A program made the position numbers and the translations under genes. Positions 5,363 to 5,920 of a DNA stretch of 5,920 nt are shown here, in pieces. Every line of letters begins with the position of its first letter. The first letter of the stretch is position 1. Origin of the DNA: an uncultured Ruminococcus sp. (GTDB lineage Bacteria; Bacillota; Clostridia; Oscillospirales; Ruminococcaceae); the NCBI GenBank assembly GCA_900553675.1, contig USEH01000141.1, positions 1 to 5,920 on the forward strand, given 5' to 3'. The notes beneath the pieces are model-generated. The model made no database searches, was not told the origin of the DNA, and saw only the letters and a list, made by a program, of their open reading frames with translations.

Positions 5363-5920
5363 ATGAGAGTTTACAACTTCAGCGCGGGTCCTGCAATGCT
5401 CCCGGAGGAAGTATTGAAAAGAGCGGCGGATGAAATGCTGGAATACGGCGAATCCGGACAGTCGGTTATGGAGATGTCCCACCGTTCAAAGGAGTATCAG
5501 GCTATTATCGACAGCGTTGAGGCAAAGCTCCGCGAGGTAATGGCTATCCCGGATAACTATAAGGTCCTGTTTTTGCAGGGCGGCGCTTCCAGCCAGTTTG
5601 CAATGATTCCCTTAAATCTTATGAACAAAAACAACAAGGCGGATTTTGTTATCACCGGTCAGTGGGCAAATAAGGCTTATCAGGAGGCTTCGAGATACGG
5701 CAAGTGCAATATCGTTGCTTCCTCCAAAGATAAAACATTCTCTTATATCCCCGAGCTTGACGAATCCAAGTTCGACCCCGAGGCTGACTATTTCCACATC
5801 TGCTACAACAACACCATCTACGGCACCCGCTTCAACGAGCTTCCCGACACCAATGGCGTTCCGATAATTGCGGATATGTCCAGCTGCATACTTTCCGAGC
5901 CGGTAGACGTTTCAAAGTAC
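5363..5920 (+). CDS. serC: Phosphoserine aminotransferase, 5' part (runs off the window)
   Basis: The first 186 codons of the PLP enzyme that converts 3-phosphohydroxypyruvate and glutamate to 3-phosphoserine and 2-oxoglutarate, in serine (and hence glycine) synthesis. The family usually has about 360 residues, so roughly half is present. Hallmarks are FSAGPAMLP (6-14), SHRSKEY (39-45), GGASSQF (73-79), the PLP-stacking W101, NNTIYGTRF (149-157) and ADMSS (170-174), with D171 expected to contact the pyridine nitrogen. The PLP-binding lysine should lie a few residues past the window edge. ATG 5363 is chosen because GGAGG (5350-5354) is 8 bases upstream; an in-frame ATG at 5348 overlaps that site and is less likely. 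It has its own consensus promoter. In many Firmicutes serA follows, which cannot be seen here. Confidence 0.96.
   Translation, partial: MRVYNFSAGPAMLPEEVLKRAADEMLEYGESGQSVMEMSHRSKEYQAIIDSVEAKLREVMAIPDNYKVLFLQGGASSQFAMIPLNLMNKNNKADFVITGQWANKAYQEASRYGKCNIVASSKDKTFSYIPELDESKFDPEADYFHICYNNTIYGTRFNELPDTNGVPIIADMSSCILSEPVDVSKY

Noticed and set aside
5646..5867. 73-codon plus-strand frame and the minus-strand frame at 5612-5797
   Set aside because: Both overlap the serC reading frame, which carries family motifs throughout; they are out-of-frame shadows.

Overview
The window looks like chromosomal DNA of a Clostridia-class Firmicute, probably an Oscillospiraceae/Ruminococcus-like gut bacterium. This is inferred from the dimeric-type glycyl-tRNA synthetase with its CxxC...CxxC insert, strong purine-rich Shine-Dalgarno sites, consensus sigma-A promoters, an ECF-type vitamin S component, roughly balanced base composition and the gene mix. 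No phage, plasmid, transposon or CRISPR signature is visible, and most of the content is housekeeping.

Layout. Positions 1-227 are non-coding and open with three hairpins packed almost end to end (17-99), the first of which is terminator-like. A plus-strand pair follows: a P-loop kinase-like/GNAT acetyltransferase fusion (228-1244) overlapping by 4 bases a monofunctional biotin-protein ligase, birA (1241-1990). A 113-base gap then holds a perfect-consensus promoter (2014-2042) and a 16-base perfect palindrome, TGTTTCACGTGAAACA (2055-2070), identical to the canonical ParB-binding centromere site parS. Next come an ECF-transporter S component (2104-2691) and a small two-helix membrane protein (2803-3084). 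A bidirectional terminator (about 3088-3144) separates these from the convergent minus-strand genes: a half-size EamA/DMT transporter (3161-3574) and glyS (3634-5013), with a terminator-like hairpin between them. glyS is divergent from serC (5363 to the window end, truncated). Each of the two has its own near-perfect sigma-A promoter in the shared 349-base gap.

How the parts relate. BirA attaches biotin to carboxylases. The neighbouring S component most likely imports a vitamin through a shared ECF module, but its sequence does not show BioY hallmarks, so pantothenate or another vitamin is as plausible as biotin. glyS and serC supply glycyl-tRNA and serine (the glycine precursor), so a link is metabolically sensible but not demonstrated by shared regulation. 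No T-box is visible before glyS.

The most notable element is the parS-identical palindrome placed a few bases downstream of the predicted transcription start of the S-component gene. If it is real, this locus lies in the ParB-bound, origin-proximal part of the chromosome, and ParB loading may affect that promoter.
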